A stretch of 64,000 bases of DNA from Luteimonas saliphila (GCF_016774335.1 NZ_JAETWA010000035.1:1-64000); one strand, 5' to 3'. Shown: positions 35,990 through 45,521, counted from the stretch's first letter. The notes: a model not told the origin generated them from the letters alone. Made by a program: numbers and translations.

Positions 35990-38423
35990 CGACGGGGATC
36001 TCACGGGTTGGGTGTCCGGCCTGGGCCGGGCGGGATGACGTCTTGCGGGTGCGTGGCGGCGTCTGCACCAGCGGCGCCAGCGGTGCGGCGGCAAATGCGC
36101 GTGCGTGCTGTTCCGGCGCGACGGCGCCATAGAGGGTGTTGCGTTGCCGCGGGGTGCGGCCGGCAGACAGGATCAGCGCCTCCATCGCTTCCGGCGGCAT
36201 TTCCTGGCCGTGCCGTGCGCCGGCAGCGCGCGAGATGCTCTCGTTCATCAGCGTGCCGCCGAGGTCGTTGACCCCGCCGTCCAGGCAGATGCGCGCGCCG
36301 GCCGGACCGAGCTTGACCCACGACAGCTGGATGTTGCGGATCAGCGGGTGCAGGACCAGCCGGGCGATGGCATGCATCAGCCGGACCTCGCGGAAGGTCG
36401 GTCCCTTGCGGGCGCGCCCGCGCAGTGCGATCGGCGCCTCGCGGTGCACGAACGGCAGTGGCACGAACTCGGTGAAACCGCCGGTACGCGCCTGCAGCGC
36501 ACGGATGCGCAACAGATGCCGCGCCCAGTGCCGCGGGTTGTCGACGTGGCCGAACATGATCGTGGCGGTGGTCCGGAAGCCGATCCGGTGCGCCGATTCG
36601 ATCACGTGCAGCCATTGCGCGGTGTCGAGCTTGTCGGCACACAGGATCGCGCGCACCTCGTCGTCGAGGATCTCGGCGGCGGTGCCGGGCAGGGTGTCGA
36701 GTCCGGCGTCCTTGAGCCTGCGCAGGAAGTCTTCCACCGTCAGGCCGAGCGTAGCCGCGCCCTGCGCGACTTCCAGCGGCGAGAAGGCGTGGATGTGCAG
36801 GTCCGGCGCCGCGGCGCGGATCGCGCGCGCGAGGTTGAGATAGGTGTCGCCGGTGTAGTGCGGGTGGATGCCGCCCTGCAGGCAGACCTCGGTGGCGCCG
36901 CGCGCCTGCGCTTCGAGGCTGCGTCGGATCACTTCGGCCAGGTCCAGGTCGTAGGGCTTGCCGCGCAGCGCATCGTCGGTGCTGCCCTTGGAGAAGGCGC
37001 AGAACCCGCATTTGTAGCTGCAGATGTTGGTGTAGTTGATGTTGCGGTTGACCACGTAGGTCACGGTGTCGCCGCACTCGGCCCGGCGCAGCCGGTCGGC
37101 CTCGGCGCAGATCAGCTCCACGTCCACGTCGCGGGCCTCGAACAGGCGTGCGATGGCGTCCTCGTCCAGCGCCTCGCCGCCGGCGACGCGCGCCAGCAAT
37201 GCCTCGATGGCCGGATCCGGGGCCAGTCCCGCCGCCGGTGCACGCAGCGTCGGCAGCAGGTCGGCGCCCGGATTCCAGGCGTCGTCGCGCAGCCAGCCGC
37301 TGGCGTCGCTGGCTTGCAGCACGCGGGCGGCGACGGCCGGATCCTGCCAGCGCGTGCAATCGCGGACGTAGGCCGGGTAGACCGGCAGCCGCTCGACCAG
37401 GATGCGGCCTTCGGTGGCGGTGGCCGCGCGCAGGCGCTCGATCTGCGGCCACGACGCTTCGGGATTGACGTGGTCGAGGGTGACCGGCGAAATCCCGCCC
37501 CAGTCGTTGATGCCGGCGCCGAGCAGTCGCGGGAACACCTCCGGACTGAGGTTCGGCGGCGCCTGCAGGTTCATCTGCGGGCCGAACACGATGCGTGCCG
37601 CGGCCAGCGTCCACAGCAGCTCATCGAGGCCGGGTTCGGCGTGGCGCGCCATCGGCGTGCGCGGCTTGGCGCGGAAGTTCTGCACGATGATTTCCTGAAG
37701 ATGCCCGTAGCGGGCATGCAGGTCGCGCAACGCGAACAGCGCATCGATGCGTTCGCCGCGGGTCTCGCCGATGCCGATCAGGATGCCGCTGGTGAACGGC
37801 ACCGCCAGCTCGCCGGCCAGCCGGATCGTCTCCAGCCGCAGCGCCGGCACCTTGTCCGGCGACAGGTAGTGCGGACCGCCGCGTTCGCCGAGGCGGTCGG
37901 CGGTGGTTTCCAGCATCAGTCCCTGTGAGACCGACACCCCGCGCAGCATCGCCATGTCCTCGCGGTCCATGGTGCCGGCGTTGACGTGCGGCAGCAGGCC
38001 GGTTTCGTCGAGCACGCGCTCGCACATCGCCGCCAGGTACGACAGCGTGCTGCCATGGCCGAGCCGGGCCAGTTCCTCGCGCACGTGCGGGTAGCGCAGC
38101 TCGGGCTTCTCGCCGAGCGTGAACAGCGCCTCGACGCAACCGGCGCGCCGGCCGGCGCGGGCGATGGCCAGGACTTCGTCCGGCGCGAGGAACGCCTTGT
38201 GGTCGCGGCCGGGCGGACGCGAGAACGTGCAGTAGTGGCAGCGATCGCGGCACAGCTGGGTCAGCGGGATGAACACCTTGGGCGAATAGCCCTGCAGGCG
38301 GCCGTGGCCCTGGTCGCGCAGGCGCGTGGCCTCGGCCAGCAGCGCATGCTGCGGCGCCGCCAGCAGCGCGGCCTTGAGCATGGCGTCGTTATCTTCGCGG
38401 AAATCGCTTCGATGCTGCATCAC
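35946..38423 (-). CDS. fbiC: FO synthase, fused CofG-CofH (FbiC)
   Basis: 825 residues, the fused bacterial form. It uses two radical-SAM domains to make 7,8-didemethyl-8-hydroxy-5-deazariboflavin (FO) from a flavin-pathway pyrimidine and tyrosine. The N-terminal CofG-like domain has its cluster cysteines at C58, C62 and C65 (CRDRCHYC); the C-terminal CofH-like domain has C468, C472 and C475 (CSYKCGFC). Other markers are [22 protein letters not shown] and GGTLMNES. A 50-residue proline-rich tail follows the fold. It lies 98 bp downstream of a TetR gene on the same strand and overlaps the F420 reductase gene, suggesting a five-gene F420 operon, perhaps led by the regulator. Confidence 0.97.
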   Translation of the reverse strand: MMQHRSDFREDNDAMLKAALLAAPQHALLAEATRLRDQGHGRLQGYSPKVFIPLTQLCRDRCHYCTFSRPPGRDHKAFLAPDEVLAIARAGRRAGCVEALFTLGEKPELRYPHVREELARLGHGSTLSYLAAMCERVLDETGLLPHVNAGTMDREDMAMLRGVSVSQGLMLETTADRLGERGGPHYLSPDKVPALRLETIRLAGELAVPFTSGILIGIGETRGERIDALFALRDLHARYGHLQEIIVQNFRAKPRTPMARHAEPGLDELLWTLAAARIVFGPQMNLQAPPNLSPEVFPRLLGAGINDWGGISPVTLDHVNPEASWPQIERLRAATATEGRILVERLPVYPAYVRDCTRWQDPAVAARVLQASDASGWLRDDAWNPGADLLPTLRAPAAGLAPDPAIEALLARVAGGEALDEDAIARLFEARDVDVELICAEADRLRRAECGDTVTYVVNRNINYTNICSYKCGFCAFSKGSTDDALRGKPYDLDLAEVIRRSLEAQARGATEVCLQGGIHPHYTGDTYLNLARAIRAAAPDLHIHAFSPLEVAQGAATLGLTVEDFLRRLKDAGLDTLPGTAAEILDDEVRAILCADKLDTAQWLHVIESAHRIGFRTTATIMFGHVDNPRHWARHLLRIRALQARTGGFTEFVPLPFVHREAPIALRGRARKGPTFREVRLMHAIARLVLHPLIRNIQLSWVKLGPAGARICLDGGVNDLGGTLMNESISRAAGARHGQEMPPEAMEALILSAGRTPRQRNTLYGAVAPEQHARAFAAAPLAPLVQTPPRTRKTSSRPAQAGHPTREIPVDVQSLPVEAVAVES

Positions 38424-38521
38424 TGGCCTCCCAACCCTTCTTCCGACATGTCTGCCGCGTGCTTACGACCGTCCGGGGGGACGGTGGGTGGCCATTCGAC
38501 GCCGGACTCGACAGTACCGTT

Positions 38522-39268
38522 TCACCAGGCCTCCGGTCGCGGAATCATTTCGCTGCCGGCATCGCTGCCGGCGATGCGCTGGTCGTCGTCGACATCATGT
38601 GCGGCGGGGGCCGGCGCCTGCAGCAGCGCGCTCAGCGTCACCGCGAGGTGTTCGATCGTGCGCGGCGAGGACCAGACCGGATGCGTGCGCAGCGGATCGG
38701 TCATCGCCGCTTCGCGCATCGACAGGATCGAGCTCAGGTAGGCGCCCATGAAAACGAAGCGCTGGTTCTTGAGCGCGGGCGGCATCGGCGGCATCAGCCG
38801 GCGCAGGTGCTCCAGGCAACGCAGGTAGCCGGCGTTCCAGCGGCCTTCCAGCGCGTCCAGGAACAGCTCGCGATGGGTCATGCCGAGCATGGTGATGAAG
38901 CGGATATAGGTGTCTTCGCCGTCCCCCCGGCCGTCGCCGTCCTCATCCTCGTCCATGTTCAGCGCCGAATGGATCAGTACGTCCACCACCTCGCGGATGT
39001 CGTGCGGCCCGCCGTCGTGTTCGAGCCGGTCGAGAGCGCCCTGGCGGCGACGGTCGATCAGCACCGCGCCATCGAGCACGATCTCGCGGACCAGCGCTTC
39101 CTTGGAACCGAAGTGGTAGCCCACCGCGCCGTGGTTCTTCTGTCCCGCGGCCTCGGCGATGGTGCGGACGGTGACGCCGTCGACCCCGCGTTCGGCGAAC
39201 AGGCGCCGCGCCACGCGCTTGATGTAGGCGGCGGCAGAACCGTTCTGCTTCGGACCTAATCTGACCAT
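38522..39268 (-). CDS. TetR-family regulator beside the F420 operon
   Basis: 248 residues from the ATG at MVRLGPKQNG. Helix-turn-helix: AAAYIKRVARRLFAERGVDGVTVRTIAEAAGQKNHGAVGYHFGSKEALVREIV. A later acidic loop (MDEDEDGDGRGDGEDT) precedes the ligand domain. An upstream in-frame ATG (39310) lies inside the operator box and is rejected. It is divergent from the kinase operon, with operator copy 2 between them, and is followed 98 bp downstream by fbiC on its own strand. It is the best candidate to bind the box that recurs at 12233 and so to coordinate F420 synthesis with F420 use. Acyl-CoA or a pathway intermediate may be the ligand; this is inference. Confidence 0.86.
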   Translation of the reverse strand: MVRLGPKQNGSAAAYIKRVARRLFAERGVDGVTVRTIAEAAGQKNHGAVGYHFGSKEALVREIVLDGAVLIDRRRQGALDRLEHDGGPHDIREVVDVLIHSALNMDEDEDGDGRGDGEDTYIRFITMLGMTHRELFLDALEGRWNAGYLRCLEHLRRLMPPMPPALKNQRFVFMGAYLSSILSMREAAMTDPLRTHPVWSSPRTIEHLAVTLSALLQAPAPAAHDVDDDQRIAGSDAGSEMIPRPEAW

Positions 39269-39275
39269 GGGTGCA

Positions 39276-39327
39276 AAAATACCATTGCGGAGAAGATTGA
39301 ACGAGTGCATTATCCATCTGAATTAAT
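39276..39327. promoter_or_regulatory. Shared operator/promoter element, copy 2
   Basis: Between the divergent TetR gene and the kinase operon. AGTGCATTATCCA followed by TGAA and TAAT (39304-39327) matches 12233-12256 at 21 of 24 positions. AAAAT-nn-CATTG begins at 39276, exactly 28 bp upstream as in copy 1 and only 8 bp from the TetR start, which suggests autoregulation. Both directions of transcription probably respond. Confidence 0.78.
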
Positions 39328-39331
39328 CGGG

Positions 39332-40393
39332 ATGCTACTCCGTGTGAACCAGGCAACGCCACCCCCTGATCGACATCTCGACATCGCCGCACTGACCGTC
39401 TGGATGGACGCGCAAGGACTCGGAACGGGCCCGTTGCAGAACGTGCAGCGCCTGCCTGGCGGCACCCAGAACATCCTGCTGCGCTTCGATCGCTCCGGTA
39501 TCGGCTACGTGTTGCGGCGCCCCCCGATGCACCTGCGCGACAGTTCCAACGAGGCCATGCGCCGGGAGGCGCGCGTGCTCGCCGCGCTGGCCGGGACCGA
39601 CGTTCCGCATCCGCGCCTGATCGCCGCCTGCGCAGATACCGCGGTGCTCGGTGCGGCGTTCTACCTGATGGAGCCGGTCGACGGCTTCAATCCGACCGGC
39701 GGCCTGCCGGAACTGCACGCGGGTTCGGCCGCGATCCAGCACCGCATGGGGCTGGCGCTGGTGGAAGGCATCGCCAGGCTCGGAGCGCTGGACCATGTGG
39801 CGTTGGGCCTGTCCGATTTCGGTCGGCCCGAGGGCTTTCTGGAGCGTCAGGTATCGCGCTGGCGTTCCCATCTGGACGGTTATGCCAAGCTGCCCGGCTG
39901 GACCGGGATCGCGGGATTGCCGGGTGTCGAGCGTGTGGCCGACTGGCTGGACGCGCATCGCCCGGTGACGTTCGAGCCGGGCATTCAGCATGGCGACTAC
40001 CACCTGGCCAACGTGATGTATCGCCATGACGGCCCGGAGCTGGCGGCGATCATCGACTGGGAGCTGGCGACCATCGGCGACCCGCTGGTCGACCTGGGCT
40101 GGGTGCTGGCGACCTGGCCCGATCCCGCGTTCGCCGAAACCTCCAGCGTCAAGCCGTGGATCGGGTTCCCGACCGCGGACGAACTGGTCGCCCGTTACCG
40201 CAAGCACAGTACACGCGACCTGACGGCGATCGGCTGGTACGGGATATTGGCCTGTTACAAGCTCGGCATCCTGCTGGAAGGCACCCATGCGCGCGCCTGC
40301 GCCGGGCAGGCGCCGCGCGATACCGGGGACCTGCTGCACGCACGGGCGGTCGGATTGTTCAAACGCGCGTTGCGTTGGCTGGACGCGGCCTGA
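39332..40393 (+). CDS. APH-fold kinase, ACAD10/LvaA-like (putative hydroxyacyl-CoA kinase)
   Basis: 353 residues. Aminoglycoside-phosphotransferase-like kinase fold: LPGGTQNILLRF, VLRRPP, HGDYHLANVMY with catalytic D222 and N227, and IIDWELATIGDPLVDLGW with metal-binding D242. It closely follows the kinase domain of ACAD10/11 and bacterial LvaA, which phosphorylate the hydroxyl of 4-hydroxyacyl-CoA. Two genes downstream is an ACAD10/11-type dehydrogenase, so the pair could remove a hydroxyl by phosphorylation and phosphate elimination. The ATG lies only 5 bp after the operator box. If the box includes the promoter, a GTG 12 bp on (VNQATPPP) is the likelier start. Confidence 0.87.
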   Translation: MLLRVNQATPPPDRHLDIAALTVWMDAQGLGTGPLQNVQRLPGGTQNILLRFDRSGIGYVLRRPPMHLRDSSNEAMRREARVLAALAGTDVPHPRLIAACADTAVLGAAFYLMEPVDGFNPTGGLPELHAGSAAIQHRMGLALVEGIARLGALDHVALGLSDFGRPEGFLERQVSRWRSHLDGYAKLPGWTGIAGLPGVERVADWLDAHRPVTFEPGIQHGDYHLANVMYRHDGPELAAIIDWELATIGDPLVDLGWVLATWPDPAFAETSSVKPWIGFPTADELVARYRKHSTRDLTAIGWYGILACYKLGILLEGTHARACAGQAPRDTGDLLHARAVGLFKRALRWLDAA

Positions 40394-40410
40394 GCGAAGG
40401 GGATGGAAGG

Positions 40411-41157
40411 ATGAGCGAAGTGGATCTCGAACTGGATTTCAGCGGCAGGACCGTGCTGGTGGTCGGGGGCTCCAGCGGCATCGGCAACGGCATCGCGCAC
40501 GAATTCCACACGCGCGGCGCGCAGGTGCATGTCTGGGGAACGCGCGCCGGTGCGCAGGACTACGCCGGTAGCGCGGGGTCGGATCTGGAGGGACTCGGCT
40601 ACACGCAGGTGGACGTGTCCGATCCGGATGCGATCGCGGCGGCACCGCTGCCGTTCGACACCCTCGATGTACTGGTGCTGTCGCAGGGCACGGTGCTGTA
40701 CAAACGCCAGGAATTCGAGCGCGTCGGCTGGGACGAGGTGATGGCGATCAACCTCGACAGCGTGCTGCATTGCGCGCGCCGCTTCGAGCAGCAGTTGGAA
40801 AGCAGCCGCGGCAGCGTGATCGTGGTCAGCTCGATCGCCGCCTACATGGCGACCGTGGGCACGCCGGCCTACGCCGCGTCCAAGGCCGGTGCGGTCAGCC
40901 TGACCCGGACCCTGGGCCAGGCCTGGGCGCCGCGCGGGATCCGCGTCAACGGCATCGCGCCGGGCATGGTCGAGACCAAGCTGACCGCGATCACCACCGA
41001 ACATCCGCAACGCCGCGAACGCGCACTGTCGAAGATTCCGCTGGGCAGGTTCGGCCTGCCCGCGGACATGGCCGGGGTTGCGCTGTTCCTGGCCTCGCCG
41101 CTGTCGGCCTACGTCACCGGGCAGACCATCGTCGTCGATGGCGGCCTGACCCTCTAG
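40411..41157 (+). CDS. SDR-family oxidoreductase
   Basis: 248 residues, classical short-chain dehydrogenase. The nucleotide motif VVGGSSGIGNGIA is followed by VWGTRAG, where a basic residue hints at NADP(H). The usual NAG becomes LSQGT; the catalytic serine lies in VVSSIAAY and Tyr-Lys in YAASKAG. The C-terminal GQTIVVDGGLTL is normal. It would interconvert a ketone and an alcohol in the cytoplasm. It lies 17 bp after the kinase gene and 90 bp before the ACAD10/11-like gene. A likely job is making the hydroxyl that the kinase phosphorylates, as LvaD-type reductases do from 4-oxo acids; that is inference. Confidence 0.88.
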   Translation: MSEVDLELDFSGRTVLVVGGSSGIGNGIAHEFHTRGAQVHVWGTRAGAQDYAGSAGSDLEGLGYTQVDVSDPDAIAAAPLPFDTLDVLVLSQGTVLYKRQEFERVGWDEVMAINLDSVLHCARRFEQQLESSRGSVIVVSSIAAYMATVGTPAYAASKAGAVSLTRTLGQAWAPRGIRVNGIAPGMVETKLTAITTEHPQRRERALSKIPLGRFGLPADMAGVALFLASPLSAYVTGQTIVVDGGLTL

Positions 41158-41247
41158 TGTCGCGACACCAGAACACCGCACCGGTGATTTGCGCAGCAGT
41201 GATCCCGGTGCCAGATCTGCAACCGTTTTTCCGGGAGGAAGCGTCCG

Positions 41248-42474
41248 ATGGACTTCGAATATTCCGCCAAGGTCAAGGACCTGATCGCCAGGCTGGAGGC
41301 GTTCCTCGACGAGCATGTCTATCCGATCGAGAGGCAGCGTGAGGCCTGGCTGCACGATCCGGCCAATCTCTGGCAACCGTGGCCCGGCGTGGAGAAGGTC
41401 AAGCAGGCCGCACGCGATGCCGGGCTGTGGAACCTGTTCCTGCCGCACGAGTACGCGCCCTGGAGCCCGGGCCTGACCAATCTGGAGTACGCGCCGCTGG
41501 CCGAGCTGATGGGCCGGGTCGGCGGCGGCTCAGAATTCTTCAACTGCAATGCGCCCGACACCGGCAACATGGAAGTACTGGCCAAGTACGGCACGCCCGC
41601 ACAGCAGGAACGCTGGCTCAGGCCGCTGCTCGACGGCGCGATCCGCTCGGCCTACGTGATGACCGAGCCGCAGGTGGCGTCGTCGGACGCGACCAACATC
41701 GAGACGAGCATCGTCGCCGACGGCGACGACTACGTCGTCAACGGACGCAAGTGGTGGATTTCCGGTGCGATGGATCCGCGCTGCAAGCTGCTGATCGTGT
41801 TCGGCAGGACCTTCGAGGAAGGGGCCAGGCACCAGCGTCATTCGATGATCCTGGTGCCGCACCACACGCCGGGCGTGGAGATCGTGCGGCCGCTGAGCGT
41901 GTTCGGCCAGTACCACTCGCCAGGCGGGCATGCCGAGCTGCGCTTCAACGACGTGCGGGTGCCGAAGGAGAACCTCATCCTCGGCGAAGGGCGCGGTTTC
42001 GAGATCGCCCAGGGCCGCCTCGGTCCGGGGCGCATCCACCACTGCATGCGGTCGATCGGGCAGGCGCAACGGATGCTCGAGTACATGGCGCACCGGGTGG
42101 AGGAGCGGGTCGCGTTCGGCCGCAAGCTGTCGCAGCAGGGCAGCATCCGCCAGGACGTGGCGCTTTCGTTCTGCGAGATCGAACAGGCGCGCCTGCTGAC
42201 GTTGAAGGCGGCCGATGCGATGGACCGACATGGCAACAAGGTCGCCAGGGACCTGATCGCGGCGATCAAGATCGTCGCGCCGAAGATGGCGCAACTGGTT
42301 GGCGACCGCGCGTTGCAGGCGCACGGCGGCAAGGGCGTCAGCGGCGATACGCCGATCGCAGGCCTGTTCCTGACCAACCGCTACGTGCGCCTGACCGACG
42401 GTCCCGATGAAGTCCACATGGCGCAGTTGGGCAAGTTGAAGATCGAAGAGTACACAGGCAAGCCGCTGCGTTGA
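41248..42474 (+). CDS. ACAD10/11-type acyl-CoA dehydrogenase
   Basis: 408 residues. ACAD fold (LWNLFLPHEYAPWSPGLTNLEYAPLAELMGRV; YVMTEPQVASSDATNIE; VNGRKWWISGAMDPRCKLLIVFG). Two features mark the ACAD10/11 branch: LGPGRIHHCMRSIGQAQRML and the C-terminal LTDGPDEVHMAQLGKLK, where an aspartate replaces the YEGT glutamate. In the mammalian and Pseudomonas levulinate (LvaC) systems this branch removes phosphate from 4-phosphoacyl-CoA, giving an unsaturated product. ATG start with GGGAGGAAG upstream. Same operon as the APH-fold kinase, which fits a two-step dehydroxylation. A conventional dehydrogenase role is possible. Confidence 0.9.
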   Translation: MDFEYSAKVKDLIARLEAFLDEHVYPIERQREAWLHDPANLWQPWPGVEKVKQAARDAGLWNLFLPHEYAPWSPGLTNLEYAPLAELMGRVGGGSEFFNCNAPDTGNMEVLAKYGTPAQQERWLRPLLDGAIRSAYVMTEPQVASSDATNIETSIVADGDDYVVNGRKWWISGAMDPRCKLLIVFGRTFEEGARHQRHSMILVPHHTPGVEIVRPLSVFGQYHSPGGHAELRFNDVRVPKENLILGEGRGFEIAQGRLGPGRIHHCMRSIGQAQRMLEYMAHRVEERVAFGRKLSQQGSIRQDVALSFCEIEQARLLTLKAADAMDRHGNKVARDLIAAIKIVAPKMAQLVGDRALQAHGGKGVSGDTPIAGLFLTNRYVRLTDGPDEVHMAQLGKLKIEEYTGKPLR

Positions 42475-42570
42475 TGCCGTTTTGAATTGATGCTGTCTTG
42501 AGTTGATTCCGTCTGAATCACGCCCGTGCCGGCAACGCCGGCGCGGTGCCGGCCTTGGGAGGGGCTGCGG

Positions 42571-43953
42571 ATGTCCTACGAGTCGAAAGGTGCGGCGCCG
42601 GTGCGGAGCCGGGTGGGATTCAGCAGCTGGTGGATGGTGTCGGTGCTGTTCGCCCTGTACGTGTTCTCGTGGCTGGACCGGCTGATCATCAGCATGCTGG
42701 TCGAGCCGATCAAGCTCGACCTGGCTCTGACCGATTTCCAGATGAGCCTGCTGCTCGGTCCGGCATTTGCGGTGTTCTACGCGCTGTTCGGTCTTCCGCT
42801 GGGCTGGGCGGTCGACCGCTGGCCGCGGCGCTGGATCGTGTTCTTCGGGGTGACGGTCTGGGGCCTGGCCACGGCCGCGTGCGGCCTGGCGCAATCGTTC
42901 GAGGGCCTGCTGGTGGCGCGGGTCATGGTCGGCGTCGGCGAGGCCTGCCTGATCCCCGCGGCGTACTCGCTGCTGGCCGACGAATTCCCGCGCGACCGGC
43001 TGACGGCCGCCGCGTCGACCTTCCAGATGGGCGGCAAGGTCGGGTCGGCGGCGGCGTTCGGCCTGGGCGCGGTGGCGATCACCTACGCCGAGTCGCTGCA
43101 TGCGCGCGGGATCAGCTGGTCGCTGCTGGGCGACCTCGAGGCGTGGCAGCGGGTGATGGTGATGGTCGGCCTGCCGGGCGTGGTGCTGGCTGCGCTGGTG
43201 TTCACCTTCCGCGAACCGCCGCGTCGCGGCGTCGCGGTCGCGAACGGCGGCGACGAAGGACTGCTGCGCATCTTCCTGCGCGCCAACTGGCGCCTGATCG
43301 GCTTGATGCTTGTGTGTTTCTCGGCGCTGGCGCTGTGCGGCTACAGCCTGACCTCGTGGGTGCCGACCTACCTCTCGCGGCACTTCGGCTGGGCGCCGAT
43401 GCAGTACGGCCCGGCGCTGAGTGTGATGAACATCGCCTCCGCGGTCTGGCTGGTGGTCAACGGCCGCATCGTCGACCGCCTGTTCGGACGCGGCATGAAG
43501 GACGCGCACATGCGCTTCTACAGCTGGCTGATGTACCTGCTGGCGCCGGCGGTGGTGCTGCTGTTCGTGGTTTCCGATCCTTGGGTCTTCCTCGGCCTGT
43601 ACTGCCTGGTCCAGTTCATCACCGTGCCGTTCATGGTCTATGTCTCGTCGATCATCGCGCTGCTGGCGCCAAATGCGATCCGCGGGCAACTGATCGCGAT
43701 GTTCCTGTTCGTGTTCACCACGCTGGGCATGGGCGCCGGTCCGGCGCTGGTCGGTGCGCTCACCGACTTCGTGTTCAAGGACGAGGCCCGCCTGGGGACC
43801 TCGTTGATGATCGTGATCGTGAGTTGCTTCGCCATCGCGCTGGTCGCAATGCGCCTGTCGCTGCGTTATCTCGGCCCGTCGATCCTGCGAGCCGAAACCG
43901 CCATCGCGGACCCCGGTCGCCAGTGCCGCAGCCCGAAAATACCGAAAACGTAA
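42571..43953 (+). CDS. MFS transporter (spinster-like), second copy
   Basis: 460 residues with about 12 transmembrane helices. Helix 1 reads VLFALYVFSWLDRLIISMLVEPI, closely parallel to the MFS protein at 30186, and the LTDFQMSLLLGPAFAVFYALFGLPLGWAVDRWPRR region is nearly the same, so the two are paralogues. The C-terminal tail is hydrophilic. ATG with GGGAGGGG eight bases upstream. It lies 96 bp after the dehydrogenase and 20 bp before the CoA ligase, a context that fits uptake of the acid which the ligase then activates. The solute is unknown. Confidence 0.88.
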   Translation: MSYESKGAAPVRSRVGFSSWWMVSVLFALYVFSWLDRLIISMLVEPIKLDLALTDFQMSLLLGPAFAVFYALFGLPLGWAVDRWPRRWIVFFGVTVWGLATAACGLAQSFEGLLVARVMVGVGEACLIPAAYSLLADEFPRDRLTAAASTFQMGGKVGSAAAFGLGAVAITYAESLHARGISWSLLGDLEAWQRVMVMVGLPGVVLAALVFTFREPPRRGVAVANGGDEGLLRIFLRANWRLIGLMLVCFSALALCGYSLTSWVPTYLSRHFGWAPMQYGPALSVMNIASAVWLVVNGRIVDRLFGRGMKDAHMRFYSWLMYLLAPAVVLLFVVSDPWVFLGLYCLVQFITVPFMVYVSSIIALLAPNAIRGQLIAMFLFVFTTLGMGAGPALVGALTDFVFKDEARLGTSLMIVIVSCFAIALVAMRLSLRYLGPSILRAETAIADPGRQCRSPKIPKT

Positions 43954-43973
43954 CAGCAGGAGGGAAACAGAAC

Positions 43974-45521
43974 ATGTCCCTGGTTGTCTCGGGGTACTCC
44001 CCGGAACGCCTGCGCGCGCTGGCGCTGGCGGACGAGCGCGTGCGGCTCTCATGGGCGGATCTTGATCCGCTGCTCGACCGCCTGGCCAATGCGTTGCTGT
44101 CGCTGGACCTGGGCGAGCAGCGCCGGGTGGCGGTGTTCGCGGGCAACTGCGCCGAAACCGTGGTCGCGTATGCCGGCTGCCTGCTCGCAGGCGCGTCCAG
44201 CGTACCGGTCAACTACCACCTCACCGTGGACGAGCTGGTCTACATCCTCGACGATTCGGGCGCGCGCGTGGCGTTCGTCGGTCCGGACACGCTCGATGTC
44301 GGCCTCGAAGCCGCGAGCCGCGTCGGCATCGGCACGGTCATCGGCTGGCGTTGTCCGCCGACGCCCGGCGTGATCGCCTGGGAGGCATGGCTGGCCGCAT
44401 CGTCCGCACAGCCGGCGCCGACCGGCATGAAGCCGCTGCCGCACCTGCACTACACCTCCGGCACCACCGGCACGCCGAAGGCGACGGAAACGCCGCCGGC
44501 GTATTTTCCGCCGGCCGAGACCGTTGCCGGGTACGTCGCGAAGCAGCGCGAGCGTTCGGCGCTGCTGCCGCAGGGGCCGGGCGTGGTGGCAGGCCCGCTG
44601 TACCACACCGGTCCGCTGACGATGGTGCGCGCACTGCTGGGCGGCTGCCCGCTGATGACGATGGACGCGTTCGATCCCGAGCGCCTGTTGAAGACGATCC
44701 ACGACGAACGGATCGAAGCCACGGTGATGGTGCCGACGCATTTCCAGCGCCTGCTGGCATTGCCCGACGAGGTGCGTGCGCGCTACGACGTGTCGTCGAT
44801 GAAACGGATGGCGCATACCGGTGCCGCCTGCCCGGCGGACGTCAAGCGCCGGATGATCGAATGGTTCGGGCCGGTACTGGTCGAAGCCTATGGCGGTACC
44901 GAAGCCGGCACCACCAACATGATCACGTCCGAGGAGTGGTTGCGCAGGCCGGGCTCGGTCGGACGTGCGGTCGCCCCGTTCGAAGTGGTGATCCTGTCCG
45001 AGGACGGAAGCGAGCTCGGCCCCAACCGCACCGGCCAGGTCTATTTCCGCGACGCCACCGGCCGCGGCATCGTCTACCGCAACGATCCGGCCAAGACCGC
45101 CGAGGCGCACGTTGCGCCGGGCGTGTTCACGCTGGGCGAGGTCGGCCATGTCGACGACGAGGGCTATCTGTACATCACCGACCGCGTCTCCGACATGATC
45201 GTCAGCGGCGGCGTGAACATCTATCCGGCCGAGGTCGAGCAGGTGCTGCTGCAGCATCCGGAAGTCGCCGACGCGGTCGTCATCGGCGTGCCGAACAAGG
45301 AGATGGGCGAGGAGGTCAAGGCGCTGGTCGTGCCCAGGCACGCGGATTTTCCGGTGGCGCCGGAAGTCCTGAACCAGTTCTGCCGGCAGCACCTGGCCGG
45401 CTACAAGTGCCCGCGTTCATATGAATTCCACGACGACATCGGTCGCAACGCCATGGGCAAGATCAACAAGAAGTCGCTCAAGCGGCGCTACTGGCCGACC
45501 GACCGGACCATCGGCGGATGA
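43974..45521 (+). CDS. AMP-forming acyl-CoA ligase
   Basis: 515 residues, ANL superfamily. ATP/AMP loop YTSGTTGTPKA at 160-170, VEAYGGTEAG, TLGEVGHVDDEGYLYITDR, GGVNIYPAEVE and the C-terminal lysine in NAMGKINKK (K496), which closes the adenylation site. It activates a carboxylic acid to its CoA thioester with ATP. ATG with AGGAGGG nine bases upstream. It is last in the kinase/SDR/ACAD/MFS run and is the only CoA ligase in the window, so it probably performs pathway entry. The substrate could be a cyclic or branched acid. Confidence 0.93.
   Translation: MSLVVSGYSPERLRALALADERVRLSWADLDPLLDRLANALLSLDLGEQRRVAVFAGNCAETVVAYAGCLLAGASSVPVNYHLTVDELVYILDDSGARVAFVGPDTLDVGLEAASRVGIGTVIGWRCPPTPGVIAWEAWLAASSAQPAPTGMKPLPHLHYTSGTTGTPKATETPPAYFPPAETVAGYVAKQRERSALLPQGPGVVAGPLYHTGPLTMVRALLGGCPLMTMDAFDPERLLKTIHDERIEATVMVPTHFQRLLALPDEVRARYDVSSMKRMAHTGAACPADVKRRMIEWFGPVLVEAYGGTEAGTTNMITSEEWLRRPGSVGRAVAPFEVVILSEDGSELGPNRTGQVYFRDATGRGIVYRNDPAKTAEAHVAPGVFTLGEVGHVDDEGYLYITDRVSDMIVSGGVNIYPAEVEQVLLQHPEVADAVVIGVPNKEMGEEVKALVVPRHADFPVAPEVLNQFCRQHLAGYKCPRSYEFHDDIGRNAMGKINKKSLKRRYWPTDRTIGG

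Noticed and set aside
39269..39310. N-terminal extension of the TetR protein from an ATG at 39310
   Set aside because: It lies in the operator; the ATG at 39268 starts close to the helix-turn-helix domain.
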